A stretch of DNA of 64,000 bases from Corbicula japonica (lineage: Eukaryota; Mollusca; Bivalvia; Venerida; Cyrenidae): positions 3,599,001-3,663,000 of the forward strand of contig JAZAYU010000003.1 of assembly GCA_038501625.1 (NCBI GenBank). The letters are read 5' to 3'. The translations under genes were made by a program, and so were the position numbers. Positions 42,401 through 46,145 of this stretch are shown here, piece by piece. Positions within the stretch are counted from its first letter, which is position 1. Every line of letters begins with the position of its first letter. The notes under the pieces were generated by a model. That model saw only the letters and a program-made list of their open reading frames with translations. It did no database searches and had not been told where the DNA came from.

Positions 42401-45350
42401 AGGTTATTACCCCAAAACAAAGGTTATTACCCCAAAACAAAGGTTATTACCCCAAAACAAGGGTTACTGCTTCAAAACAAGGGTTACTGCTTCAAAACAT
42501 TTGTTACTATCTCAAAACATAAAATACTGCCCCAAAACATAAGTAACTGCCCCAAAATATAAATTACTACAAAAGTACGAGTTATGGCCACAAAACTTGA
42601 GTTTCTGCCCATTACATGAGTCTATTGCAAAACATGAGTTACTGCCCCAAAAGTTAAGTTTATACTCGAAACATGAGTAACCTCCCCAAAATATTGTTAT
42701 TAAATTGATTATCTAATCTGAACCTAACACATGTTAACAATATTATATACAATGAGATTTTAAACTGCCACCAACTGAAGTGGTATTGCTCTGTCTAAAG
42801 ACGTAACTGCTCAATTTCTTTCACCCTTTTCTCCATAGATACACCTTTATTGCATGGGCAAACAATTGAGATCCAGATTAGTTGGCACATCCGTGCCGTC
42901 TGATCAGGCTCTAAACTGTTCACTTTTTGATTTGTTAGGTTATTTCTGACCAAAATGCGACCTGTGCAGATCCTGATCAGACGGCACAGACGGATGTGCC
43001 GGCACTGCACAGACTGATGTGCCGGCTGATCTGAATCTACACTGGTCGCACATGTGTAAAAATGGAGGAAAGGGTTAATAGTTTAAGTGCTGCATTACAA
43101 AAATGTGCTACGTTTTTTTTGCAAGTAAACAACTATTATTTGTAGACATTTAAGTGCACAAGAAGGAATGTCAATACAGAAACATGAGATAAAACTGATC
43201 ATTGATAGATCCTTTATTAGATTATATTTTGTCACTCTCCAATAAATCAACAGTAAACATGATGTTCTCTAAATGCCCGTCTGTATGAAAAGTCAAGGAG
43301 AAAAGCTAATGAGGCATAAAGATTTTAAGCGTTACATCAACCCATATTAAAATGTATTGATTTCTGTCTTAACCCTTTCCTCCATATATACACATTTTTA
43401 CGCATGTGCGACCAGTGTAGATCCAGATCAGCCGGCATGTTTTTGCTGTCTGATCAGGATTTGCACTGGTCGCACTTTGATCAGAAATAACCTAACAAAT
43501 TAGAAAGTGAACAGTGCAGATCCTGATCAGATGGCACGGATGAGCCAGCTAATCTGGATCTACAATGGTTGCACATGCGTAAGAATGCATATATAGGAAG
43601 GAAAGGGCAAAAAGTAAAGGAAAAAAGCTAATGAGGTATAAAGGGTTTAAGAGTTACACCAACCCATACTAATATGTAATGATTTCTGTCTTTAACAAAT
43701 CAGTGAAGGATTCTAAAACTGCAATAATCATTTGATAAATAAATTTACAATTATTGTAATGAAATACATGATTTTCTTTCTTACTGTGTCACATCTTCAG
43801 AAAAGCAGTGGTCTCAATAAGAGGCAGGGGAAGGGATTTCTCCCCGCAATATTGACCATATAACCTGGCAGTTTTAATGGAAAAGAAGTGACCTGGTTTG
43901 TTTTGTCAACCTTCTATTGTAATAAAAATCCTTTCTACTTTGAAAGATAATTTAACAACTTATCCTTTAATATAAATCTTTTACTTCATATATATGTTTT
44001 TACTCGTATGCTATCAGTGCAGATCCAAATCAGCCGGATTTACTCTGTTGTCATTTTGGTCAGAAACAACCTAGTAATCAATCTAAAAGCAAACAGTGTA
44101 GATCCTGATCAGATAGCATGGATGTGCTGGCTGATCTGGATCTTCACTGTTCACCAACACAATAAAAGTGTGTCTATTAAGAAAAGGTTTAAAACCATAT
44201 TATTGAATTTGGGTATATCTCATTTTCTTAAAATAAGTTTAAAAGATAAAGGACCACAATTTATGAAATACTGCTTTGACTGACGGGTATTCACATGCAA
44301 AGTATTATTTAGTGCTATAAAATCAATTCCATGATGATAACACAGTTTGCTTTTCACAATTACACGGTCTTTTATCATTGGAATAAAGTCTTTAAAACCG
44401 CTATTAATGCATATAATGATAGTAAATCTGCAACCATTCAAATGAAAATTTGTAATTAAAGTTTTGCATTTCCTCAGATATGCAGTTGATATGCAGTTTT
44501 TATAGCCTATAAAAATCCTCTGCCATTAAATCAGGCGGCTTAAACGTTTTCAATGGAAGATATTCTCTGTGTTTAGACTTCGACAGTGCTGTATTTGAAT
44601 TCTGAATTATTAAAGGATTTACAAGTTTTCAGACTATCTAATCAATACATGCTTCAATGCATAAAATATAAAAAATAACATATTAACCTTTTTACTCCTT
44701 TAATATGGGTTTTATCACATTTGCAAACAGTGTAGATCCAGATCAGCTGGCTCATTGGTCTGTATAGAATCTACAATATTTGCTTCTTACAACCTAATGA
44801 ATCAAAAAGCAAACACTGCAGATCCTGTTCAGATTGCACCTATGTGTGGATGATCTGGATCTACACTGTTCACCCATAGTACAACCATATCTTATGAAAT
44901 AGAACAACAATATCCCATTAATTTAACGAATCTTACAATTTTAAAATTGCTCAAGAACTGTAATGAATTACTTACTTTTGGGTTAGGTTTGGACGGTGAG
45001 AGGCTGAGAGGTGAAAGGTCAACACCGCTGTCAGCTGGACTCTCTCTCTTTCGCCATGACAATGATGTCTCGACAACCACCGGACCAGGCACGTCACGAA
45101 CCCGTCGGAACAGTGGGGAATCATCTGTCACATCGCCATTCATCCCATTGACAGAATTATTTCCCTTTGCCAAATCTTCCACATGTTGCCCTTTTATTGG
45201 ACTTGAATTCACTATAGTATCTTGCTTGGGATTACTCTGTGATTTGGATTCCACCGGACTTTTCTTCTGCTTCTTGGAAACATTTTCATTAGAGCCTCTT
45301 CTTGTTGTATTTGGATTAAAGACAATATTTGTTGACCGGATAACTTCCAT
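318..45350 (-). CDS. Unrecognised multi-exon gene, 3' end outside window
   Basis: Twelve well-supported exons plus two candidate micro-exons join without a phase clash to 1853 coding bases, 617 codons and 2 bases, across 45 kb; the gene continues past the left edge. I do not recognise the protein. Residues 1-125 are polar, Ser/Pro/Asn/Lys-rich and look disordered. The region from exon 36625 to exon 26547 is Pro-rich with acidic and basic patches. The exons from 19588 to 16681 are the best-structured part: a Trp/Tyr-containing segment (FDTFGSYDWMAGIAKRGV) then a charged helical stretch (RERLHAELEYMERLRGIKRR and RFQIQREIEKLK), probably coiled coil. The exons from 13047 down to 318 are again Pro/Ser/Thr-rich (SPF, SPRR, TPNPF). 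No signal peptide or membrane segment is visible. A cytoskeletal or ciliary scaffold would fit this composition, but that is a guess. Confidence 0.72.
454..1066. other. AT-rich intron
   Basis: Between exon L and an M1 copy. No repeat, exon or hairpin noticed. Confidence 0.5.
1067..1280. mobile_element. M1 TIR element (reference description)
   Basis: TTAACCCTTTCCT at one end and AGGAAAGGGTTAA at the other form the TIRs. Between them lie two hairpins in a row. One is built on GACCAGTGTAGATCC...GGATCTGCACTGGTC and the other on GAACAGTGCAGATCC...GGATCTACACTGTTC, each with an inner GATCAGCCGGCAC/GTGCCGGCTGATC stem. The centre reads GGTCAGAAATAACCTAATGA. There is no coding capacity. Insertion at TTAA or TA is suggested by the termini, so this is a MITE, superfamily unknown. 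This copy lacks part of its first hairpin. Confidence 0.7.
1281..2093. other. Intron, no feature seen
   Basis: AT-rich sequence with a short (AAC)n run near 1510. No splice-bounded open frame of the right phase was found. Confidence 0.45.
2094..2674 (+). mobile_element. H-e element
   Basis: ACTAGAT start, hairpin GTGTTCA/TGAACAC, then TTGTGTCGCCC. About three units of 147-160 bp carry GGGGCATAACTCCATCAA and TGTGACCTTGACCTT. The 3' hairpin GTATCGCCGTTTCTTCG/AAAGGGCGACACAAA complements the 5' repeat. Confidence 0.68.
2685..2756. mobile_element. M1 remnant
   Basis: AGTCTACATCCTGATAAGAC and ATCTTGGTCTACTC survive from the second hairpin. Confidence 0.3.
2757..4265. other. Intron, no feature seen
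   Basis: Unique-looking AT-rich sequence. Only a short GAAATTGAAGCT repetition at 4235-4280 stands out. Confidence 0.45.
4266..4407. mobile_element. M2
   Basis: Right arm consensus; the left outer arm merges with a short GAAATTGAAGCT repeat at 4235-4280. The two CCAAT motifs are intact. Confidence 0.65.
4741..4982. mobile_element. M1, intact
   Basis: Both TIRs and both hairpins are well kept. It is reversed relative to the copy at 1067, so its AATAAAGG motif lies on the minus strand, the strand transcribed as the unknown gene. Confidence 0.7.
5105..5347. mobile_element. M1, diverged
   Basis: Full length with the ACCCTTTACTC-type terminus. The hairpins are recognisable by GTAGATCCAGATCAGCC and GATTTACACTGTTCGCCC. 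Confidence 0.6.
5629..5889 (-). CDS. Unknown gene, exon K
   Basis: 261 bases, phase 1 to 1. Acceptor CTATCTGTAG. It encodes HFRAQKGEPIPVKTPNPFSV, then EDTWTPFVTRQSTMMSPIQR and SPVVPYSPRRNMKPTESPD, with several Ser-Pro/Thr-Pro sites. The donor G/GTGGGC is weak but gives the exact phase for the next exon and GTGLGG/APQPAYL across the join. If it is not used, the frame reads RSYINYI and stops at 5598-5600. Confidence 0.75.
5890..7009. other. Intron upstream of exon K
   Basis: AT-rich; one slightly richer patch at 6625-6690 (GATTGGCGCCCCCTGCCCTG). No exon could be justified. Confidence 0.45.
7010..7157. mobile_element. M2
   Basis: Complete, with centre GCGACTGGTCGC. The right CCAAT motif is mutated to CAGTCAATCAG. 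Confidence 0.68.
7209..7453. mobile_element. M1, diverged
   Basis: Full length with mutated TIRs. Hairpin phrases GATCAGCTGGCACATC and GATCTGGCTCTACCCTG remain. Confidence 0.6.
7693..7926. mobile_element. M1, reversed, small deletion
   Basis: Well-preserved left hairpin; the right inner stem has lost about 10 bp (GACGGCACGGCTGATTTGG). Confidence 0.65.
7927..8435. other. Intron, possible old M1 trace
   Basis: A short GACAAGACAAGACAAC run at about 8250. GTCAGGTGGATCTAGATAAG at about 8310 may be an M1 relic. Confidence 0.35.
8436..9152. mobile_element. Three M1 copies in tandem
   Basis: Copies at about 8436-8681, 8680-8923 and 8921-9152 share their terminal TTAAC-like junctions. The middle copy has the diverged TTTACTCCATGG termini, while the third is the best preserved. 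Head-to-tail joining at the TIR suggests repeated insertion at the element's own terminal TTAA. Confidence 0.65.
9452..9599. mobile_element. M2
   Basis: Complete; ends GCCCAAGGTTATAAAAC and TTTTATAACCTTCAGCCC. Left motif mutated to GATTGGCTAA. Confidence 0.68.
9921..10043 (-). CDS. Unknown gene, exon J
   Basis: 123 bases, phase 1 to 1, acceptor TATGTTGCAG and donor TTAG/GTACTT, encoding SSPFSPDKYSFNPETGRVHP, then RNRQDQSGTLPKINNKGYLL. It is rich in Pro, Asn and Arg, with no stop in the used frame. Confidence 0.8.
10044..11174. other. Intron upstream of exon J
   Basis: AT-rich sequence with no recognised repeat or coding signal. Confidence 0.45.
11175..11442. mobile_element. M1 with internal duplication
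   Basis: The second hairpin has an extra GATCCAGATCAGACC block ahead of its normal stem, lengthening the copy to 268 bp. TIRs are intact. Confidence 0.65.
11660..11790. mobile_element. M2, strongly diverged
   Basis: GGAGACCAGTCTCC, TTGATTGGTG and AACCAATCATAAGC remain in the expected order. Confidence 0.4.
11847..12083. mobile_element. M1, intact, reversed
   Basis: TTAACCCTTTCCTCC and GGAGGAAAGGGTTAA termini with both hairpins; one base is lost in the last GATC stem. Confidence 0.7.
12403..12524. mobile_element. M2, truncated
   Basis: Left arm with ATTATAAAACTGAGATTGG; the right arm stops after TTTGAGACTGGTG, so the outer end is missing. Confidence 0.5.
12609..12661. mobile_element. M2, one arm only
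   Basis: CCAAGGTTATAAAGCTGAGC to CAAATCTCAAGC, then unrelated sequence. Confidence 0.5.
12792..12940. mobile_element. M2 palindrome (reference description)
   Basis: One near-perfect inverted repeat of about 150 bp. The left arm AAGGTTATAAAACTGAG...GGAAACCAGTCTCAAATC...CATCTGATTGGCTGAAATGG is described by its blocks, and the right arm is its complement. The centre CGACCAGTCGCC is itself palindromic. Each arm holds CAGCCAATCAG, a full CCAAT-box (NF-Y) consensus. There is no ORF. A foldback or MITE-type element is inferred; its mover is unknown. Confidence 0.72.
12986..13047 (-). CDS. Unknown gene, exon I
   Basis: 62 bases, phase 2 to 1, acceptor TTATTGCAG and donor GAAC/GTAAGT, encoding NHNSVKPRHPLDPRADLEEE. 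M2 palindromes lie 46 bp and about 225 bp away on either side. Confidence 0.75.
13272..13422. mobile_element. M2
   Basis: Complete copy 225 bp upstream of exon I; left motif mutated to TAATTGGCTG. Confidence 0.65.
13896..14606. repeat. Imperfect trinucleotide (TTG/TGG) block, about 0.7 kb
   Basis: An almost pure G/T plus strand built of TTG and TGG steps. Long open frames in several registers (poly-Val/Leu/Cys and Thr/Asn/Pro) are products of the composition and carry no coding signal. It lies inside the H-d element. Confidence 0.85.
14629..14780. repeat. Pentanucleotide array (GGTGT)n then (GGTAT)n
   Basis: About ten GGTGT units followed without interruption by about twenty GGTAT units, then TATGCCCCCACCCACCCC. 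Confidence 0.9.
16328..16569. mobile_element. M1, intact
   Basis: Both TIRs and hairpins are clear. It ends 112 bp from exon H. Confidence 0.7.
16681..16776 (-). CDS. Unknown gene, exon H
   Basis: 96 bases, phase 2 to 2, acceptor TTTTACAG and donor CAGC/GTAAGA. It encodes FQIQREIEKLKSLILPQHAK, then DLFHGRGFVLPA, continuing the helix of exon G and then leaving it. A pentanucleotide microsatellite lies 35 bp upstream of its acceptor. Confidence 0.85.
16807..17296 (+). mobile_element. H-d element remnant (3' part)
   Basis: Matches 14.78-15.08 kb of the longer copy: a pentanucleotide array, a C-rich link (CCCCCACCCACCCCACA), AACCTTTTCTATAGCATTAC, and the 3' end ATAGTCAAGCTAA. The 5' hairpin and most tandem units are absent, and a 74-bp block is duplicated at 16887-17034. 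Confidence 0.6.
16811..17005. repeat. Pentanucleotide array (GTGCA)n then (GTACA)n with 74-bp duplication
   Basis: About eight GTGCA-type units change to GTACA, then the C-rich link. The block from 16887 to 16960 is repeated at 16961 with a second shorter GTACA array. Confidence 0.85.
17297..17396. mobile_element. M1, right half only
   Basis: Begins abruptly at the element centre (AATCAAACAGTGCAGATCC) exactly where the H-d remnant ends, and finishes with GGAGGAAAGGGTTAA. The left half is missing. Confidence 0.55.
17863..18105. mobile_element. M1, mildly diverged
   Basis: Complete copy ending 20 bp from the donor of exon G; hairpin stems contain GATCAGCTAGCACATC and GTGCTGGCTGATCTGG. Confidence 0.65.
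18125..18265 (-). CDS. Unknown gene, exon G (helical, charged)
   Basis: 141 bases, phase 2 to 2, acceptor GAATACAG and donor GAAAG/GTATAT. The peptide LSQRERLHAELEYMERLRGI continues KRRREVLPHRAQLDLLMGGK and VEFNER. The heptad-like spacing of Leu/Met among Glu/Arg suggests a coiled coil. An M1 copy ends only 20 bp into the downstream intron. Confidence 0.85.
18266..19301. other. Intron between exons F and G
   Basis: No recognised repeat. A short (TA)n is at about 19030. Confidence 0.45.
19302..19413. mobile_element. M1 remnant
   Basis: Only a TTAACTCTTTATTC terminus, GTGCAACTACTGTAGATC, ATACACTGGTTGCC and GAAGTGAAAGG remain. It lies 29 bp from exon F. Confidence 0.35.
19442..19588 (-). CDS. 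Unknown gene, exon F
   Basis: 147 bases, phase 2 to 2, acceptor GCTTTCAG, donor GATGG/GTATAA. It encodes SSTLMKKVPVARRHFDTFGS, then YDWMAGIAKRGVMLHTDRYQ and WDIAKALDG. Rich in aromatic and aliphatic residues, it is the likeliest start of a folded or helical domain. Confidence 0.85.
19589..21122. other. Intron, no feature seen
   Basis: AT-rich. The phrase CACCACATATTTTGACACAC near 19745 and related TCAAAATATGTGA pieces at 20475 and 20675 recur. They hint at an old repeat but are too short to class. Confidence 0.35.
21123..21268. mobile_element. M2
   Basis: Complete, followed at once by an M1 remnant; centre GGCAACTGGTCGCC. Confidence 0.65.
21269..21444. mobile_element. M1 remnant
   Basis: Decayed copy directly after an M2: TTTTTGGTCACAAA centre, AACAGTGCGGATTC and TGTACACTGGTCACGCATG are recognisable. 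Confidence 0.35.
21857..22185. mobile_element. Two decayed M2 copies
   Basis: The first (to about 22003) keeps CAGACCAGTCTCAAATC and GAGACTGGTTTCC. The second (about 22030-22185) keeps GGAGACCAGTCTCAGATC and little else. Confidence 0.45.
22341..22580. mobile_element. M1, intact, reversed
   Basis: Near-consensus copy with TTAACCCTTTCTTCC and GGAGGAAAGGGTTAA ends and both hairpins. Confidence 0.7.
23030..23144. mobile_element. M1, right half
   Basis: Starts at the centre (ATCAAAAACTTAACAG) and keeps the second hairpin and a right end GGGGTAAAAGGTTAA. Confidence 0.5.
23192..23562. mobile_element. M1 interrupted by a pogo/Tigger-like MITE
   Basis: The left terminus TTACCCTTTACTCCATTGG lies before 23225 and the M1 centre plus right half resume at about 23400 (TTAGATTATTTCTGACCAAG, GTGCTGGCTGATCTGG). 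The interval holds the inserted element. Confidence 0.5.
23225..23400. mobile_element. MITE with pogo/Tigger-like TIRs
   Basis: Ends CAGTAAAACCCCTCATTACG and TTATAGAGGGGTTTCACTG are inverted copies of each other. This resembles the CAGTGAAACCCCT...GGACAC termini common in pogo-like MITEs. No coding capacity; family assignment from memory of the motif. Confidence 0.5.
23593..23739. mobile_element. M2, second sub-family
   Basis: Outer arms are of the ATCATTAAACTAAG...TTAGTTTTATGAT type instead of GGTTATAAAACTGAG. Copies at 26666, 38068, 55588 and 58816 share these arms. Confidence 0.6.
24157..25198 (+). mobile_element. H-a element, copy 1
   Basis: 5' end with hairpin GTCC/GGAC, then GCTCACCTGTCA; 3' hairpin AGCTCACCCTGTCAC/GTGACAGGTGAGCT preceded by GGACGACGGAC. 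The core repeats a degenerate unit with GACCAAGTTTGAAGAAGATC and GACCTAGATATCATTGAG. Confidence 0.72.
25371..25611. mobile_element. M1, diverged
   Basis: Full-length copy with TTTACTCCATAGATA and GGAGTAAAGGGTT ends; the second inner stem is mutated to AGATGGCACAAATATGCCG. Confidence 0.55.
25974..26451. mobile_element. MITE with 27-bp TIRs
   Basis: AGGGCCATCACACTATGACG at the left and the complement CGTCATGGTGTGACAGCCC at the right form long inverted ends (both extended by TTCTGG). The interior is GC-richer than its surroundings and is rich in AACG/CGTT steps, with no ORF. Family unknown. It lies in the intron upstream... on the left side its TIR is 95 bp above nothing coding; on the plus-strand right side exon E follows at 26547. 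Confidence 0.55.
26547..26591 (-). CDS. Unknown gene, exon E (45 bp)
   Basis: A short exon, phase 2 to 2, acceptor TTTTTAAG and donor CGAT/GTAAGT, encoding PGRNSRLDAHESST. It is supported by an excellent donor and by the exact phase link between exons D and F. It lies about 95 bp below a TIR element. Confidence 0.65.
26666..26775. mobile_element. M2, second sub-family, centre deleted
   Basis: The arms meet directly at CAAGCAATTAGATGCTTG. Both CCAAT motifs are lost with the centre. It lies 75 bp upstream of exon E. Confidence 0.55.
26815..26880 (+). mobile_element. H-type 5' end stub
   Basis: TAACAAGAG followed by a decayed hairpin (GCTGTC...GTCAGC). Nothing else of the element is recognisable downstream. 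Confidence 0.3.
27208..27890. repeat. M1 whose second hairpin is amplified into a 58-bp tandem array
   Basis: A normal M1 left half (27208-27340) is followed by about nine head-to-tail copies of a 58-bp unit. The unit runs from GTGCAGATCCTGATCAGAAG to TTTACACTGTTTGC, that is the second hairpin of M1. The right terminus TCCCATGGAGTAAAGGG then follows. Units are almost identical, differing mainly at GCGCCGG/GTGCCGG and one CATGG/TATGG, so the expansion is recent. Confidence 0.8.
27960..28108. mobile_element. M2
   Basis: Near consensus, centre GCGACTGGTCGC, both CCAAT motifs intact; 310 bp downstream of exon D. Confidence 0.7.
28418..28515 (-). CDS. Unknown gene, exon D
   Basis: 98 bases, phase 0 to 2, acceptor ATATTTACAG and donor TCAT/GTAAGT. 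It encodes LRTMYSNSRREADEGTEFSI and NPDPVPYQPNNF. Both junctions are canonical and the phase fits both neighbours. Confidence 0.8.
28985..29430. repeat. 52-bp tandem satellite of two 26-bp halves
   Basis: Units alternate CAGACAGCTGTATTAGTAAT and CCCCTTGCAACTCTATCAGT halves. One half-unit is deleted at about 29188. Degenerate single halves continue to about 29700, near exon C. Confidence 0.8.
29756..29868 (-). CDS. Unknown gene, exon C
   Basis: Encodes EDADYPRVFSPLMKGPITQF, then VLEGKQALKSPEVPPDA, phase 1 to 0, donor GCT/GTAAGT, acceptor GGGTACAG. Downstream on the minus strand its intron opens into the degenerate edge of a 52-bp satellite. Confidence 0.75.
30399..30426 (-). CDS. Unknown gene, candidate 28-bp micro-exon
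   Basis: Exon B leaves phase 0 and the exon at 29756-29868 enters in phase 1, so a 3n+1 exon is expected between them. This piece reads SEGWGTKHL and would join to VEDADYPRV. The donor CTAG/GTAACT is reasonable. The acceptor TTGAG has no good pyrimidine tract and several AGs just upstream, so this is weak. Confidence 0.27.
30427..31258. other. Intron, no feature seen
   Basis: AT-rich sequence without recognised repeats. Confidence 0.4.
31259..31495. mobile_element. M1, diverged
   Basis: TTAACCCTTTATTC and GCAAAGGGTTAA termini; the second inner stem has a deletion (GCAGAGATGTGATGATC). Confidence 0.6.
31613..31806. mobile_element. M1, internally deleted
   Basis: Keeps CCCTTTACTCCATAC, GTAGATCCAGATCAACTGG, the centre AAATAACC and a right part GCCAGCTGATCTGG, ending AAAGGGTTAA. 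Confidence 0.5.
32284..32411. repeat. Foldback repeat
   Basis: AACTTGGTCATAAAGTCAGT at the left is repeated directly at 32329-32349. It is complemented twice to the right (GTGACTGACTTTGTGACC and CAGTCACTGACTTTATG). Confidence 0.55.
32934..33120 (+). mobile_element. tRNA-like SINE head
   Basis: GTGGTCTAGGGGTAGAGCG resembles an A box, GACTCCAAATCC an anticodon arm with CCA, and GGTCGAAACCC a B box. Acceptor and T stems do not pair properly, so it is not a functional tRNA-Trp. About 110 bp of unrelated body follow (CCCCAATCCACATTTGGTGC). No tail or target duplication was found. Confidence 0.5.
33262..34330. repeat. 35-bp tandem satellite
   Basis: About 30 units of TACTGTCTCACATATGAGAA plus TCAAGTTCTAGTACC. 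Units near 33.3-33.85 kb are nearly identical; those beyond 33.85 kb are increasingly diverged. CTCACATATGAG is a near palindrome. Confidence 0.85.
34429..35982 (+). mobile_element. H-c element, copy 1 (Helentron/pearl-like, non-autonomous)
   Basis: Opens ACAAGAG, 5' hairpin ATCAC/GTGAT, then subterminal repeat ATACCCCCGC. The core is about 8 tandem units of about 168 bp with the phrase ATCAGGCTGCTGCATGTT. A tract of GGAC/GCAC repeats precedes the 3' hairpin TATACCCCC/CGGGGGTATA, whose outer arm complements the 5' repeat. Long reading frames on the minus strand come from the unit length and have no coding support. Classification as a Helentron-associated or pearl-type element is by architecture only. 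Confidence 0.75.
36424..36625 (-). CDS. Unknown gene, exon B
   Basis: 202 bases, phase 2 to 0, donor AGA/GTAAGT, acceptor TGGAGTTAG. It encodes KSSACNMNNSEWEMNYSELK, then FPGIMRKLDDDLGEDLN and HGEWMPTSEERMERAYKHLT. The internal Met of NMNNSE could instead be an alternative start. The composition is clearly coding-like against the AT-rich surroundings. Confidence 0.75.
36626..37702. other. Intron between exon B and the micro-exon candidate
   Basis: Strongly AT-rich. A possible donor at about 37005-37010 has no matching acceptor and phase. Confidence 0.4.
37703..37944. mobile_element. M1, intact, reversed
   Basis: Clear hairpins (GATCAGCTGGCACATC, GTGCCGGCTGATCTGG) and GGAGGGAAGGGTTAA terminus. 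Confidence 0.65.
37971..38067. mobile_element. M1 remnant cut by an M2
   Basis: A TTTACTCCATAAAC start, then directly GAATCTACACTGTTTGCCC and ATAAAGATGTATGGAG. The right TIR is replaced by the M2 copy that begins at 38068. Confidence 0.45.
38068..38198. mobile_element. M2, second sub-family
   Basis: Inserted in the end of an M1 remnant. The left inner arm is deleted, leaving one CCAAT motif. Confidence 0.55.
38343..38368 (-). CDS. Unknown gene, candidate 26-bp micro-exon
   Basis: Exon A leaves phase 0 while the next clear exon (36424-36625) needs phase 2, so an exon of 3n+2 bases is required between them. This 26-bp piece, between GGTTAGCAG and CAAG/GTACAT, has that phase change and no stop, and reads SLVDLPQS. 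It is the only candidate I found; transcript data would decide. Confidence 0.4.
38369..39686. other. Intron with a GC-rich patch
   Basis: 38450-38515 holds GGTCGATAACGCC/GGCCGTAGTTATC, a possible small hairpin. An 85-codon frame at 38618-38875 on the plus strand has no recognisable product. Two diverged copies of a roughly 130-bp segment with TTCAAAATTCTTTTTGCAT lie at about 38.9 and 39.1 kb. Confidence 0.4.
39701..39996 (-). mobile_element. tRNA-derived SINE with target-site duplication
   Basis: Read on the minus strand it opens with a tRNA-like head: A box TAGCTCAGTGGATAGAGC, B box GAGTTCGATCCCC. A body with CTCACCTCTGATTCAAGTG and GTTAGGTGGACTGACC follows, and the end is GGCGTTAAATCCC then (CAAA)n. 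Near-identical 14-bp copies of CACTCATTNTATGA flank it (39687-39700 and 39997-40010). The layout fits the V-SINE/RUDI type reported from molluscs, though that name is from memory. It is in sense orientation to the unknown gene. Confidence 0.8.
40402..42141 (+). mobile_element. H-c element, copy 2
   Basis: Same ends, same 5' hairpin and nearly the same unit as copy 1, in the same orientation, with one more unit or so. The two copies flank exon B and the 26-bp micro-exon candidate as direct repeats. Confidence 0.75.
42268..42560. repeat. 20-bp tandem satellite
   Basis: About a dozen units of CCCCAAAACAAAGGTTATTA, degenerate after 42470 (TTACTGCTTCAAAACAAGGG, ACTGCCCCAAAACATAAG) and traceable to about 42690. 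Confidence 0.85.
42821..43078. mobile_element. M1 with duplicated inner stem, reversed
   Basis: GGATGTGCCGGCACTGCACAGACTGATGTGCCGG shows a local duplication of the second loop region, described here by its positions 42988-43024. AATAAA of this reversed copy lies on the strand transcribed from the unknown gene, in its first intron. Confidence 0.6.
43369..43610. mobile_element. M1, near symmetric copy
   Basis: Both outer arms carry the ACGCATGTGCGACC/GTTGCACATGCGT type, so the copy is close to one long palindrome and lacks the AATAAAGG arm. Confidence 0.65.
43975..44192. mobile_element. M1, diverged
   Basis: The first hairpin is mostly lost (GATCCAAATCAGCCGGATTTACTCTG); the second is intact, followed by AATAAAAGTGTGTC. 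Confidence 0.5.
44683..44901. mobile_element. M1, decayed
   Basis: TTTTTACTCC start, GTAGATCCAGATCAGCTGG, AACCTAATGAATCAAAAAGC centre and GATGATCTGGATCTACACTG. It ends about 75 bp downstream of exon A. Confidence 0.5.
44976..45350 (-). CDS. Unknown gene, exon A with start codon
   Basis: The first Met sits in a strong Kozak setting (AAAATGG). The frame remains open for some codons upstream, so an earlier start is not excluded. The 125 codons start MEVIRSTNIVFNPNTTRRG and include the basic run KKQKKSPVESK, DDSPLFRRVRDVPGP and a Ser/Pro end, LSPLSLSPSKPNPK. The donor AAA/GTAAGT is canonical and leaves phase 0. Linking it to the exons below is inference from phase, strand and spacing. Confidence 0.7.
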
Positions 45351-46145
45351 TTTACATACTATATGTTCACAAATGACTACACATTATATCCTAAAGCCAA
45401 CATTTTTTATTTAAAATAAAATAACCAAATAAAAAAAACCCTCGTGAATCAAGCACAGTTTTACTCAGATCCTTAATTCCAACTCATTCTTTTTTTTTCT
45501 ATCATATAATTTGTTTCAGCCATTGTTTATCCCCATGTTGTAACTTGGATTCTTGTTCACCGAGATTTATGGATAGTTTAATTATTTGAATACTCTAATC
45601 CATAATCCATCCTTAATACCTTTAACTCTGTTAACCTAAACACTCTCCATATTACCTTCTAATCTATTATCAGGTTGAATATATACATGCAATTGACATT
45701 AATCCCATTTCCTTTCAGTATGGATTTCTTTAACAAGCCAGCAAAAACTTTAATAAACTTGGGACCACAGACTTCAATTATCAAGATCTTAACCCATCAA
45801 TTTTTCATCTTACGTCAAAACATATCTTAAGAGAACCAGCATGTCGCAGCACTTGAAAGTTATTGAATGGAATTTGTTCAATAAGAATATACTGATAAGC
45901 TCACACATGATAAAAGGTAGTCAACATCAGTGGGTCAGAAAGTCAATTTAACACAAACAAGTAAAAAGGGAAGCAATTCAAATAACATAAAAACAAAGCT
46001 TATCAAGTTAAACAAATATTGCAACCATTAGCCAAGTCCTTCAAAATTGACATGTGTAAGGCTATGCCACAGAGTCATCAAACCTACCCACAACTTAATT
46101 AGAGACATCCAATTGCTGTGTGAGACAAAGTGAGACAGCCATTAA
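45351..46145. other. Upstream region of the unknown gene
   Basis: AT-rich, no TATA box or initiator that I would defend. It should hold the promoter and 5' UTR. A TTGGCTTTAG site at about 45390 on the minus strand could be an acceptor if an untranslated first exon exists. Confidence 0.35.

Noticed and set aside
42268..42560. Interstitial telomere-like repeat because of CCCCAAAA
   Set aside because: The unit is 20 bp with unrelated remainder; animal telomere TTAGGG is absent and the match is only eight bases.
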